Translations under genes and position numbers: made by a program
Shown here: positions 1-12,871 of the stretch, piece after piece
Layout: each line of letters opens with the position of its first letter
Position numbering within the stretch: the stretch's first letter is position 1
From: Stichopus chloronotus
Lineage: Eukaryota > Echinodermata > Holothuroidea > Aspidochirotida > Stichopodidae
Assembly (NCBI GenBank): GCA_021234535.1
Contig: CM037840.1
Span: forward strand, 3,814,565 to 3,878,564
Direction of reading: 5' to 3'
DNA: 64,000 bases
The notes under the pieces: model-generated
The model's input: the letters and a program-made list of their open reading frames with translations, nothing else
Told to the model about the DNA's origin: nothing
The model's database searches: none

Positions 1-2760
1 CAAGAGCTCCCAAGGACACTGTGGTTCCTTGCACAGATGTACAGTATGTAATGCAAATTATGAAGTAAATTAGCATTATGCATTATTTTGTACAATAGCC
101 CAGATGGCCCTTTTCTGACCACGAACCCTCACTTTTGTAACATAAAATCTGTAGAGAAAGAAAGATGTTTCATGCTTTAACTGTATAAAATGGCCTATTT
201 CAGACATTGGACCCCAAACATGACAAACATGTACCCACAAGGAACCACTTCCATAGCACTAATGTGACCAACAATCAACAGTTTTACATGTATCTGTCAG
301 AGAAGAAGTATTTTGCATGATTTCACAACAGCCCAAGGGCACTGGTTCCTTGTACTTGGAATAAACATACTGTAAAATACTGTATATGCTGGAGTTCATA
401 AATATAAAAAAGCCATTTCAATTAATGCAATGAATTTAAGATGTTGATTCCTACAATATACAGCAATATCCCATTCATTTTACAAAGCACAAACAGAATC
501 TTTCTGTGAATCTTTTATTTCAAGCCCTAAAGAAGGGGATCTGCAAATTGCAATAAATCACATCTATGCCCTTTAAAGTCCACCAAACACTGACAGCATA
601 CAGCCTGGAAGGAACTCATGGAGTTTATTTTCCACAGGTAAGAACACCAACTGACTTATTTTCTTTCATGGTGTCTCACCAACCTCACTAATTAAAAGTC
701 ATTTACATCAATGCACACATCAGCACTGGAAAACGAGGACGTATAGTGATCCAGCCAAAACTTGTCTGGTGTGACTACCTACAGTACTTCCAACAGCACT
801 GCTGCTTCTTCATTTGATCATGAAATTGCTACCTCAAGCAGTACTTCCATGAGTCACTGGAGGGGGACTGATGAAAAATATAAGCACCATAGCATAACAA
901 GGTTTGCCCCCAGTTCTCCTAGATGACCTTTGACCTCCGTCAAAAACAATAGGGCACACCTTCTCAATGTGGTGGACCTACATACTAAGCTTGACTTTCA
1001 TCCGACTTTCCCCTATTGAGTTACACTGTACCCAAGCAAGTGTCACAGAAACAGAGAGTTTTGCCCCCAGTGTCCACAGATGACTTTTGACCTCCACCAA
1101 AAACAGTAGAGCACACCTTTCTCAGTATGGCAAACCTACATACCAAGTTTGACTTTCATCTGACTTTCCCCTATAGATTGAGTTAGAGAATATATGTACC
1201 TAAGTACATGTCACAGATGCATACGAACATACACGCACCAACCTGACTGCATACTGTAGGTTCCTTTGCTGATGCAAGGAGCCAAAGAGTGAGAACAATA
1301 CTTGGATGTGTAAAAACATGAACTGTTGTGTCCATAAATTTCTTGGAACAGCTAAAATGTTGTACATGCAATAGACACGAACACTGCTTACTGTAGATAC
1401 AGATGACTTTCAGTCCAGTTGGTCTTTCTTTGAGCTTGAAAGTGCTTTTCAAACTTCTATGAAGTTGGATGGTGCTGAAGAATGAGAAGAATTTCACTGG
1501 GCATTAATTTCTCAGTGAGCATGTATGGTTCTAATCTGATACCAGCTATAACTCTCTAGCAGTACAGTATCATTTGTATGAAAAGTGACTGCAGCAACGT
1601 GGAATTAATTATCTCAAAAAACCTTCCAAGAAGAACAACTTTTTGTGGCACAGTAAGCCTGTTCATATGAAGAAATAATATTGAAAATAGTAATTACAGC
1701 CAGCTAAATTATGTAGAATATGTAATAATTACAAAAACAACTTCACTTCCTCAACCTGTTCCATTACCATGAGGAAATCTTTCCCCTAATACTGACAGCA
1801 CGAGAGTTAACCTTTCCCTTGCAACATAGACGATGAAGTAGCAGTCATAATTGATATCAGTTACAGGAAAATATTTGACTAATTTATTTTCTTTTCTCAT
1901 TTCATTAAACTGCAAAGTAAGCAAACAATTCGATTAAAAGCATTTTCTACTGATCGAGCAAGGACTTGTGATGTCACCCTAGTTTCAAACCTGACAAGTA
2001 AAAGAATATGTGCACTGTAATGGCAGACTGGTTGGCTGGCTTTTAGAATTGTTTTGTTTAATGAAGGTCAGTTAATCTTAAATTTTCCAAACCTGAGTGG
2101 TTTAGTGACTGGTGTGCTTTAATTTCTGAGCAATATTTCCTCCATTTACTCCTTTTAGAATCACAGTCTCCAAATGTTGAGTGAAACAATACACAACTAA
2201 AAGCAATGAGTACCTTGTTTAAAACTTGCTTCTTGATTGTTTCAACACTTTTAACCATCCACAGGGAACTCCTTATCCATGACTACCTCAATGAAATCTT
2301 GCAAACCACTCTATTTTACACAATTTATAGGGCATTAAAATGTTGCACACAAATGATGGGGGGTGGGGAAGAAATGGTGCACATACTTCTTTCCCTTTGA
2401 AGATCGAGCCCTAACTACTTCCGAAATGGTTTTGTCAAAAGCAAACACTAACCTGCCTTTATCAGCACCCTGAAACTACTATGCAGGTAAACTGACTAAA
2501 CACACCCAACAAGATAACAACATACCATACACCCTTCGTGACGTGATGTGTATTGCACACACAAAAAAAACAAAAAACGCCCACACAAAGTATACACAAA
2601 TGGGGAAAAAGAAGAATCTTTTCTTCCTTTTTAGTCTGGTCTCACAACCTTTTTTTCTCTTCTTTTCTTTCTGTAAATCCATTTCCTTTACTAGCATTTT
2701 TTTCCCTCAGTCATTCATTAGTAATAGTTCACAAAAACAGTCCCGACTTGGGAGCTGCTT
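1..2760. other. 3' flank of the left-hand gene; no coding exon seen
   Basis: AT-rich sequence, possibly including a long 3'UTR of the minus-strand gene (an AATAAA on the minus strand lies at 1883-1888). It contains one tandem-duplicated interspersed repeat at about 900-1220. Confidence 0.4.
900..1220. repeat. Tandem dimer of a ~158-bp interspersed repeat
   Basis: Two adjacent units each contain TTTGCCCCCAGT, GATGAC-TTTGACCTCC, CAAAAACA and TTTGACTTTCATC-GACTTTCCCCTAT. This TTTGACC-type repeat is of a kind common in marine invertebrate genomes. Confidence 0.6.
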
Positions 2761-3027
2761 CTACGCTTCATTGACACGGTGACAAGCTGCCAGGTTATTA
2801 TATCGTGCATGTATTATCGTGTGCACAGCAGTTACAGCTAAGTTAGGTTCAGCTTGCAGGGTTTCACCAGGGAAAGACCTGCAGTGCTCAGTGGACTGTT
2901 CCACTTTTGTCATAGGGGTATATGAAAGTGACCATTTTGGCAGATCTTGAAAGTCTCTCTCTTCCCTGGCCAGTTTCCCCACAGTCTGTACAGCATTGAT
3001 GATATCATAGCTCTTGTAAGCAACATT
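2761..3027 (-). CDS. Terminal exon of the unrecognised left-hand gene
   Basis: 267 nt, in phase 0 from its first base, 88 codons plus TAG at 2763-2761. The acceptor is CTTCAAGCAG. Encodes NVAYKSYDIINAVQTVGKLA, then REERDFQDLPKWSL. Codon use and amino-acid composition look coding, unlike the flanks. Confidence 0.65.
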   Translation of the reverse strand, partial: NVAYKSYDIINAVQTVGKLAREERDFQDLPKWSLSYTPMTKVEQSTEHCRSFPGETLQAEPNLAVTAVHTIIHARYNNLAACHRVNEA

Positions 3028-5143
3028 CTGCTTGAAGATATGGAATTATAAAAGAAACAGAAAACCATAACTTCCGCTGTAGACTCTCTTTCAAAAGGGC
3101 AGGAATCACAAATCTTGCGAACATTATCAAAGAGATACTGACCAAAGGTATTAACTTAAAATAGGCCAAAAATACCACTTAACATTCACCAGAAGGTAGA
3201 ATGAGCTCAAGCCCATTTTTGCTTGAAAATGGAAGAGTCAGCTGTGACTGATGTATCATAAAGTTTAAGCAAACCATGTATACCAAGGCTGCACTTTTCT
3301 TGTTTACACTTTGCCAAACATACTTTTGGCAAGGCTTTTTAAAGAGAACTTACGAAACCAAAGGATGCCCATTCACTGGTCATCTTTGGAATTTCCATTC
3401 CCTATCCCCTTACAGTGAAGCAGCACGTTGAGATGATATCAATAAGTTTGTGACGATTTTGAAGGGTATTAACACATGACGATGCTTACAGTTAAGCAAA
3501 GTCAAGTTTCGCATCCGACAGATATGAAAACTAGTCAAAGTTTTTGAATTCTGACCTTGGTTTGTGCTGACGGTGAACTTAGACTTAAATTTGATGTGAA
3601 AAGGTGTCTTGGTAATGAAATTTCACAAACCAAATTGAGAAGAACCGTACTGTATGTACTCTCTCAGTGATGTCCATTTCATGTCACACATGAGGATCCT
3701 CTTAACAGTATGTGAACTTGCACTTTAACGGGTTTGGAAAAAAAAAAAAAATAGTGAATTTCAAGACACGAGTCAATTTAAGGTTACCCACTTTAAGTGA
3801 TGACGACTGTAACCCTTCAGTTGAAAGAGGGAGTGCTAAACAGACAATGTTAAAGTTTTAAATTCACTAGGAAAGGGAACAAACAGTTTAGCTACTGCTC
3901 AATAAATGTAAGCAGACCATCAAGTTCAAGTTTCCTTAATGTTTTCCAGAGTACTTTCACTACTGCACATTTTGGCGGCGTACAAACTTGAATCTCTCTC
4001 CGTCTATCTACTGTTGCTGCTCTTCCCGGTATTCTGAGAGGTGAAGTTCGTTTTTGCAGTGAACAAAAGCAGGGACATGCTGAAACAAGAGTAGGGGACT
4101 TTCGTTTTGACTGTGAAGAGCCATACCCTGGACGAGGATGAACTGAGGGAGGCTGAATTAGGGGACGTCCCCATGCCACGTGACAAGCAACTTTGGTTTT
4201 GAACCTACTGTAGTGTTATTTTGTACATATTGCATCTAGAGGTCACACAATGCATGTAGTACTGCTGTGCACAGTATGTGGATCACAGTTTACTGTTTGT
4301 TGTTTTATCTTTACTGGAATTGCTGCAGAGCTACAGTAGATGGAATGCATTGTCTGAGAAACCAACTTTGATGCAATATCGTTTTCTTTCGAGTTTCTTG
4401 AGGGTGCTGGATATGAACTCTGAAAAAAAAAAAAACTTGTCTGAACAACTGAGATCTTTTTTGCCTTCTCACATTTTTTAGATTTCCCATTTTTTTTTTC
4501 TTCTTTTTTTTTCAGCACCTAAAAGTTACTCAAAAGTTCAAGATTGATTGCTCACTGTTATTATGCAAAATTATTTCAAGTACATCAGTAAATAAACAGA
4601 ATGCTCTAGCATGAGGGACTGTTATCGATACAGCACCATACTTAAATTGTAGGTCAGGCAATCTGGTTAAAACCCCTTACAGACCTTCCCAGATCTTGGG
4701 TGTCTAGAAAGACTGCAAATTCCAGAACATTGCGTAAACTGTGTAAGCCAAGTTGCTAGACCATACAAAAAAAGAAATTGATTCAGAGGGATTAACAGGC
4801 CTCAGTGGTAAGAATAAACCTGTGACAGATAAGGTACTGCTTCCTTCTCAATGTTAACTAGCGCCCCCTTTTCATGTAGAACTGCAACGTCAAACAATAC
4901 AGCCGAATGTGTGGTGGAACATTTGCTTATTTCAGCCAGGTGTCAATTTAGTCATTTAGTCAGATTGAGTTATCCCCTTTGAGACAATAGCAGGTTTAAT
5001 TTGTAATCACTTAAAAGCATGCAAAGGCGGTGTGTGTCAAAGGTCATGAATTTACAAAAGTCTGAAAAATACTGACTTATACCTGAGTTCCGAAGCTGAC
5101 CCATTTTGTTGTCGCAGTATTGAAACGACTTTGGGGGACGTTT
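2761..5143 (-). CDS. 3' end of an unrecognised gene (six-exon phase-consistent chain)
   Basis: Proposed exons: 5143-5083, 4703-4681, 4142-3988, 3401-3354, 3137-3072 and 3027-2761 (TAG). Their phases join with no internal stop, and several splice sites are strong (CTCCCTCAG, TTTCTAG, GTAAGT, GTATAAGT). The predicted C-terminal ~200 residues start with a Ser/Pro/Lys/Arg-rich, probably disordered part. It includes KVVSILRQQNGSASEL, QSKRKSPTL and QKRTSPLRIPGR, with SP sites next to basic residues. A more ordered part follows: EIPKMTSEWASFGFYLFDNV, RKICDSCPFERESTAENVAY and KSYDIINAVQTVGKLAREER. The last exon ends HRVNEA. I do not recognise the family. Weak points are the donors at 3988 (GTTTGT) and 3072 (GTTATG). 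The last three exons are the best supported. Confidence 0.55.
3072..3137 (-). CDS. Penultimate exon of the unrecognised left-hand gene
   Basis: 66 nt, phase 0 at both ends: YLFDNVRKICDSCPFEREST, then AE. The acceptor is CTTTGGTCAG. The donor could be GTTATG (3071) or GTTTTC (3065), both phase 0. Confidence 0.6.
3354..3401 (-). CDS. Internal exon (GMEIPKMTSEWASFGF) of the unrecognised left-hand gene
   Basis: 48 nt, phase 0 at both ends, with a consensus donor GTAAGT and acceptor GGGATAG. Its peptide runs smoothly into YLFDNVRK of the next exon. Confidence 0.6.
3988..4142 (-). CDS. Putative Ser/Pro/Arg-rich internal exon
   Basis: 155 nt with a strong acceptor (AGCCTCCCTCAG). The chosen frame gives HPRPGYGSSQSKRKSPTLVS, then ACPCFCSLQKRTSPLRIPGR and RREIQ. 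Other frames are also open here because the segment is GC-rich. Phase agreement with both neighbours decides the frame, and the donor is weak. Confidence 0.4.
5083..5143 (-). CDS. Putative internal exon (KVVSILRQQNGSASEL)
   Basis: 61 nt, donor GTATAAGT (good), acceptor AAATAG (poor polypyrimidine tract). Encodes TSPKVVSILRQQNGSASEL plus a split Arg, completed by the 23-nt exon at 4703-4681. Confidence 0.45.
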
Positions 5144-8100
5144 CTATTTATGCTCGCTTATCAAAGACAGGACACTACAGTAGCAACTCAAACGCAAAGT
5201 ACGCCACTTAATTTTACCGCTCCTGCTACCACTCCTTGTTTTACTTACTTTCAATTTAAAGGAACCTAATGCATATACAACAATGGAATATCCAGTCTGT
5301 ACGCTACTGTAAGTGTGCAAGTCAAAGCAAATTTAGTTAAAATGGACATCTGAATACATACGTTGTTGTTCCTTGTAAATGCTGATGATCATAAACCCCA
5401 ACTTTCGAGCACTGCAAAAGCATACCAGCGAAAATTAACACTGCAGGGCTTTGCAGCAGACAGCCCATATTTGCATGTATGCTAGACTGCATGAAATTCG
5501 GCAGTGTCTTCTTTTTTGTACAGACAGATGTACCGTACTGTTTCTGAAAGTGTGCTACAATATATCATACTGTACCAAGCATCACAAAAAAAAAAAAAAA
5601 AAAAAAAAAATACTGTACCATGCATCCATGCCAAATACAGTATAAAAATTTATCAAAATTGGACACGGCAAACACTCCATCAAACCATGCAGCGCATCAC
5701 AGAAAGACGCCACAAAACCATCTCTGCAGATACATAAACACTGTGAATAGGCGTGTGTAATATTAGAGTTAATGTGTGGGGGTACAGAATGACACACTTC
5801 ATTGCTTACATCTGCAAGTACTGCAGCCATTGAAGAAGTTAAACTTTCTCATTGTCTGCGAGGAACTGCAACGTGCAGTAGTACTTCTGCTGAAGGGCAG
5901 GTGGGATTCATGTAAACTAGCAAGATTTTATCAAAATGGGAAAAGTCAAACTGTACTGAATTACATGTAGTTGCAAAAGCAAGTCTTTAGTGGGAAAACT
6001 TTAACCTACTGTATACTAAAAGATGGACGTATGCAAAGTTTTGGCTTCCATCTCAAACAATTGTTTTCGGGAGCATTGTGAGCTACCATAAGCTGTCAAA
6101 CTGATACATAAGTATGCAAGGGATAAGTACTGTATATCTACAACATGAATAGACAGAAACATAACACTTTTCAGGTAGAGGACCAGAGAAAATATCAAGG
6201 CAACAACTGTTGCATTTAGCATACAGTACATAAAATCGAATCGCAAAATGGGCTTTCATGGGTTGCAAATTGTGATGCAAATGAGGCAATTCATCAATTG
6301 GACAGATCTACAGTAGTCAGGGTGGAACACTGAGGTTTAAATCACTTGCCCTGACAGTGTTTTCACTTACCCTGAAAATATGATGGATTTTATATGCCCT
6401 TGGATGTGACAATTAACTAACAAACTTAACAATTTTTCAAGGGGGAGGGGGGTGTCTGGGAACTATCAAGTTGCATTTCTGGTCACCGAGTTTGGTTCTT
6501 CATCCTTCAGACCCTTTTAAGTCAGCAAATGCTTACAAAAACCATAAGAATTATGAACAGACTTATTGTCTGCAATTATTTCACTGACACCTGACTAAAG
6601 GCGCACTGTATCTTAGTTAAGAGTATGGTAAAACCCCTACTATAGTTACAGTACCTTGAAATTGCAGGACACTAAGGATAGAATCGCGACAGACGCTAGT
6701 CTCGTTTTTTTTTTTGGTCAAGGCAAACTCCTGGCACAACATGGTCTTGATTCACGCAGATCAACAGAGCACAACCACGAAATTGAGCTTAGAGGCCAAG
6801 ACCTGCACAAATGATCAATTTAACTGGCTTAGCACAACTTCTTCCAAATGTCTCATATGTCAGGGCTCTTGTTACCATGCCACTGGTCAGTTAAGTTGTA
6901 ATCTTTTTAGACAAATGTTAGTCTGTATTGTTAAAACCCACACTAACACAAAAGTTCAATGAAAGGTAGGACAACAAGACCATACTACTGTGGGATTCGT
7001 CAGCCAAAGCCTTGAGTCTATGCAAAAAGGACCTCACCAAAACTGCAAAGGCGCAAAATTTATGGGGAGACAGGTTCAGTGGAATGTGCAGTAAATCAGC
7101 GTCCAGAGTCTTACTAACACAGTCTGCTAACCAGTCAGAGATGTACAGACGTACATGCCAGAAGGTCCCATAAAAAAAAACAAAGAAAAAAACAAAAAAA
7201 AATAGTGCTACTGTACTGTATTACAAGGATCAGCTGTAATCCACTTTACAGAACTTACTATTAAACTGTACAGAATAATTTTGTAGCCAGGTATTTATGG
7301 GGTTTCTGATTATACTACACTAACGAACAACCAAAAACCCCTCACTGAAAGTAACACTGGCTGAGAAGTACAAGTCTCTTTCAGTTTCCATCCACAGTTT
7401 TCCTCTTTTCTTTTCTTACTTTCTTTTCTGATTTCTTCCCCCTACTTTTTTTTTTTTCAAAACCCTTGGGTGTCAATTTGGCTTGATTCTCCCTTTAAAC
7501 CTTTTTTTTTTTTTGCATGAGGAGGCCTGTAATTCCCAAAGATTTCCACACAAAAGTGATTAAAAGGCTCTTTATAAATAGAGGGCTAGGAAGTCTTAAA
7601 TTATTTCTATAGTTCTATAGCAGACTTAACAATGTGGTCCCCTGATTGCCGTCACACCCGAGTGAACAGACATTGGTGATTCACTGATTGGCCAGCTTTA
7701 ACAGCTTTGCCAGGTCTGCGCACTGCTCCCCAACATGTGTCAGTCAGACAAACATGGCAAAACTGAATCTAAAGCAATGAAGAAACTTAGTCATACTGGT
7801 ATTTTCCCTCTCAGAGCCAATGAATGTCTAAATGGACTTAGCACCATATCCTGTGTGATACCTGTTGTTTTCTTTTGTCCTTCAGGATATCAAATCAGTG
7901 ATTAGTTTCTACTACTGGACTTCATTTAGCTAAAACTTAACCCAATAATCTACTGGATCTTTCATTTTTATCTCATATTTATTCATTTGCTGACATTCCA
8001 AAGATTAGTAAGGGTTTTTTTTTTCCTTTGTTTATTTTTAACAACTTCATAGGCCATGTACATATATGGTTAATGTGGAGTTATTTCTGTCCAGTAAGTT

Positions 8101-10838
8101 TCTGAAAGAGGTTCAAAGGTCAAGAATTCTAATTGTATTACAGTATGTACAGTGTACTAACTGTAAACAGGATCAGCAAAGATACGTAAACAGCTACAGT
8201 AGCTATAGCAGTTCCACAGTTCACTTTGGAATACAGGCTTCTATGAGTACTGCCTGCGTTGAGCTAACGATGTTGTTGTTTTGTTTGAACATTGTGATAA
8301 CAATTTCAGGTCAGTTTTGATGTAATTCAAAGATATGAATTTAATTTACTTCTAGGATGACACATGCCAGGATTGCAAAGTGCAACAGAAGTACTCCCCC
8401 CCCCCCCTTCTCTCCAACTCACTCACAAATACTGTATCTAGCCTATCATAGATCCAGGAATGTGCTTGCCCGCACAACGGATACAGCAATACTCCTGCAC
8501 AAGCTGGCTGCGTTCATGCAGTACTTAATACCGACTGCATGGACCATTGCTTGAATTCTGACTCGATGTGTGCAAAATAAAATGTACGCTACTGTATCAA
8601 AATCCATGTGCGCCAACGTAATCAGTTACACACACTGTATCACCCAATAGGTGTTTTTGTTGCAATATAAATGCTGTTTTGAGAAAATCATCAAATGAGG
8701 AAATCATAATTGAAGTTGAATCTCAGATCATACAGCAAATGAGACAGATCTGTAATTCTTTCTTTCCTGGTACTAAAGTAGGTACAGTAGGTTGGAAAAC
8801 GGTACATACAGTACCAACACCTGCTTTGAAGCTTAAATCAGGGAAGTGCCCATGTCACTGAACTGCACTTGGCACCCTTGATCCCTAGGGGCCCAAAAAC
8901 TTTTGAAAGTGCCTATTCGTCCGAACATAAATTTTATTTTCAGTGCCGTACAGTGCATACATCACAGGGCCCAGTTCTGCTCACTTTTTAGCGGAAAAAA
9001 CTAAATCACTCTTCTTTCTACCATTACTAATACTATAATGAATGAAATTTCTCCTCAAATAAACATGGCACACTGTAGGTGCTGTTAGCTCAATGGAAGA
9101 GAAGGAGAGAAGATTAAAGACAAAGGCTATTTTTCACATTCAAATAGCACACCTTGCTTTAAATGACAGCTAGGCAAGAAAATTATACTCACAAATAGTG
9201 AGTTTGATCTTCACAAACACAATTAAAGGGCACCATCGCAATACAAATTCTAAGTGAAAAATCCAGAAAAATTTACTGTGTATTATTATCAAACATTCGG
9301 TATTGACCTGTAGATGGTCCTTTCACAGCAATTTCTAAATGACAACCCTCTCCCCCCCCCAAAAAAAAAAAACAAAAAACACCTACTTAAATCTCTCACA
9401 ACCTGCAGTGCCTTAATGTCCTTCATTTATGTTTGATAGAAGTGTTTCGCTTTTGATGACGTCTGACTGTCTCTAATTTCTGAAAGCCCCCTAAAAGGAT
9501 GCTCCTGCTTATCTGTGTTCTGCAGCCCTGTGCACTGATTGAAGGGTCAACGGTACTCGTATGCACTTTGTATTCACATGACCTTTTGGGATTCGTGAAA
9601 CGTAGTTCAAACTTGAGTTAAATGAGCAATGCAAGTACTGTAACTGTTTACTGTCACTGCCTTGAACTAAAGTAACCTACTTTCTTCAACTGTGCAACTC
9701 AGTCAATCACTCTTGAGCACATGGCAGACTCCAGTATGGGTTTATAGCTTTTCACTATTTTTTTCCTTCACATATTTTGTTGAACTTACAGTATCTTGAA
9801 TACATCAGCAATGCAGACCATGTTGAATATTCTCCTGTTTTTACTCTATAATACCTGCAGATTGAGGCAAAACTATCCACTTTCACATTCAAAATTTTAA
9901 GCAGTTCTGTGCCATACGTACAGGAGCCTTGGCATCCTTCATATCTGAGATAGCCCTCAGGGGGCTTTGCAGATACTGTAAAATAGCCTGTTTTGCGAAC
10001 CGCTAAATCAAGTGATAAAGGTGGAACCTGGAAATTCTCTCTTTTTTTTCAAGAATTTCTGACGGTAACAACTGTGAAAGGATGGTCCAGCCACAAATTT
10101 AACTTTGATAGGTTTAAGGGTAAGTTAATCTAACAATTCTGGTGAAACTTCCAATTTCAGTTCCCATGTGTGATTCTCGAGATATTATCAGTTGAAGTTA
10201 TCCCTTTTGCTACCAACTGTGAAATTAAAGCAAGCAGGAGTGACATCATTTCTTCACATTGATGATACCTGTAAGTCTTTTGTTTTCTTCATTATTCAAT
10301 TTATTATTTTGACCTTGAAATCAATTGGCGGTCAGCTTAAGTGCTAATTATGAGAATGTCACAAAACTCCCCTACTGTACTGTACCCCTCATCATTCACA
10401 TTAGTTATCAAGTTTCAAACATACAGTAAAATGCTTTTAATGTGGGTAGTCAATGACATCCCTCCTGCTTGCCTTGTACAATAGAACAATTTATGTGGCA
10501 ACTTCAACTGCTGCTGGTGTCTCAGGAACGACACATGGGAATTGAATGTAAGTTTTACTACAATGGTTAGACTTACTCTTCAACTTATCAAATCTACATT
10601 TGTAGCTAGACCATCCTCTTAAGGATGAGATGGTTCAAAAGAATCCCCAAAGAAGGGAGGTAGGAAGGGGTGATGATAAAATTTAGTCACATTTTGTGTG
10701 TTACAGGCCTACAGTATAATTTAGCTCATTTTGGTCCAAAGTACCCTAGATATAATACAACAGTTCCAAATTCAATCTTGCAGTACAAAGGTGTATACTA
10801 CTGTACATTCACAACACATTAAAGTTGTTTTTACTTAC
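5144..10838. other. Probable intronic or intergenic stretch
   Basis: No exon I can support. Contains a 25-nt poly(A) at 5586-5610, poly-T and poly-C runs, many TACAGTA/TACTGTA words and a palindromic MITE at 10078-10622. Confidence 0.4.
10078..10622. mobile_element. Palindromic MITE (GGATGGTCCAGCC family), copy 1
   Basis: Starts AGGATGGTCCAGCCACAAAT and ends with an inverse of it (TTGTAGCTAGACCATCCT). Internal halves also pair: the GAGATATTATCAGTTGAAGTT region faces GCAACTTCAACTGCTG. A diverged copy with the same layout lies at 24728-25259. Confidence 0.65.
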
Positions 10839-12871
10839 AAATTTTCTTCAGCACAGCAAACCAGAAGTTGCCATTCAAGTCATGATGTACTTGTATATGG
10901 CCTGTATTGTACAACATATACAGCAGCCACATGGATCCAGGGAGCTGGATACAGTTCTTTCAACCAAAATTAAAACCACACGGGAACTGTGCTGAGATCA
11001 TCTGGTGCTCCTACAGTACTGATGCGGTGATCCCTTCCATCTCTTCAAAGACTGATTTAAAAGTAAACACCTCCAAAGACAATACTTGTAACCAAAGAAC
11101 AAATTTCTGCAGATTTGACATACACAGTAACCAAGCTAATTTTGTGCTGTGTGTATGACTTTAGCACAATTTCATGGTAACAGCTGAGGATAGAAATCTC
11201 TGAAGCTTTGTGTAAAAAACAGCCTTCATAAATTTACCATTTCTCAAATACCGGCAGACAAGTTGAAAAGAAACCGCAGCCTGACAATGAATACCATCGC
11301 CCTGGATTTCTGATCGGTGAATTGAGGTAATACAATATCAAACACATCATCCCCCACATTCTAGCCGGCTATAGAATTACAGCCGAAGTCTACAAACCTG
11401 AACAGCAATCCACAGATAGACTTGGTCTGGTTTCAAGAACAACTTTTGGGGTCAACGGAAATAGTGTTATTTATTTGAACAATGCCCCCCAAAACTGCAG
11501 AATTCAGGTCTGCTCAACAAAATTCATAAACTGAAAAATGTACAACTGTTTCTGTATTCAACCTTGTAACCTGTAACAAATGGACAGTCCCAAACAGTTG
11601 CCTCCCAATGTAAAATAATGTCACTTTGTGTCACACTTTTTTCACCACTTTGCAAACTACAGTAGTAGGCTTTTTCACATTGTTTGGGCTTTGAAAGTAT
11701 TGTATAGCAGAAACAATGACCACCATGTACCATACTGCTATCTGGCAAATTGACAATTAACAAAGTTTCCAATGGATGGTAAATTCCAAAACATGCCAGG
11801 TTTGAATATAATTAAGTGAGTACTTACAAGTGCAAACATAGGTCAGTCCCCCACAGAATTATTGCACAATGTGCATTCCGGTGACGACTGGTGCCTCCTT
11901 CCAAAATTATTACTCAAACACTTGTGTTTCTTTGCGGTATGCGTCTTGCTGGACTTCCCGGTATATTGCCACACTTCAGTTATTCTCGAATATTACCCTC
12001 TCTGAGGAGAACTGCAGATCTACCAATGGATGGGAATACTGTAACTGCAATGCGAGGATAGTTACTGTACATTCGTAGCTCAAAGTACAGTACAGCACAC
12101 AGAGGGACCCCAAGAAAGTATAAAGCTCTACAAACTGGAATTCCCATCCATAGCAATTTGTGTACAGTACAGTATGTGTTTTATTTCAAAGTTCATCCAG
12201 TCCCTACTGAAATCTGCTAGAATTGTCCGGATAAACTTGCATTATTTTGATCATGATCCACAGTGTACTCTAGAGCTTTCTGTCATATGTCTGGTACCAA
12301 GTTTGTACTTACAAGAGACTTTTTGAGTTTTTCAGTTTACAGTAGCTTGTGTCTGGTGTCACAACTTACTATACATGTGAAAGTGACCACACTGTGACAG
12401 CATCATTGGTTCGGTTCCTGCAAGAACTATCATGTGTAGGTCTACATTTAGTGCACAGAAATGTGAATTTTACATCAACTGTTCCCCAAATTCCACACAT
12501 GGTGTCCAGCACAGAAGATACCAAATTTTCAATTTCTTTCAGCTTACTGCTACGAAAAAAAAACAAATGTCTACTGGCTTTGGCGGCAAATTCCTTTCAC
12601 TTAGAACAAACTTCAGTTACAAGGCTCTGAGGTGATTGGTTGAAGCAGGGAGAAACACACCAAGCTGCCATGATACCATCGCACGTACCTCAGAACAGAT
12701 CGACTGTGAAGAATGTACCTGGACACCCTCCTGGTACTCCGTGGTACCATGTGTGCATACTCAAGGTACAGCGACAATTGATTGCTACTACCATACCATG
12801 GCTTATTTAGTACCACTTACCTCATGAGTAACAGATCAATGGAAATGCATATTTGCATCAACTTTTGAGCT
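10839..12871 (-). CDS. Internal exon chain of an unrecognised gene
   Basis: Four phase-consistent exons: 12871-12821, 12549-12370, 11737-11571 and 10901-10839. Splice sites are strong for most of them: TCATTTTACAG / GTAAGTGG, TTTTTTTTTCGTAG / GTAAGTTG, ACAATACAG / GTAAGTAA. The first reads AQKLMQICISIDLLLM. The second reads KLKEIENLVSSVLDTMCGIW, then VKFTFLCTKC and NDAVTVWSLSHV. The third is Cys-rich (GGHCFCYTILSKPKQC, then HWEATVWDCPFVT). The fourth reads HIQVHHDLNGNFWFAVLKKI. The pattern LCTKC followed by a hydrophobic core suggests a folded domain with paired Cys, but I cannot name the family. It may belong to the same gene as the 5.1-2.8 kb chain, with exons missing between them. Confidence 0.42.
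12370..12549 (-). CDS. Best-supported exon of the 12.9-10.8 kb chain
   Basis: 180 nt behind an uninterrupted T tract ending CGTAG and in front of GTAAGT. Phase 1 in and phase 2 out match both neighbours. Contains ENLVSSVLDTMCGIWGTVDV and LCTKCRP. Confidence 0.5.

Noticed and set aside
3788..3814. 27-nt phase-0 micro-exon candidate before 3401
   Set aside because: Acceptable acceptor but weak donor (GTAACC). The chain is already phase-consistent without it.
7690..7760. Short minus-strand peptide rich in Leu and Lys ending in a stop
   Set aside because: About 20 codons, no acceptor, no connection to another exon.
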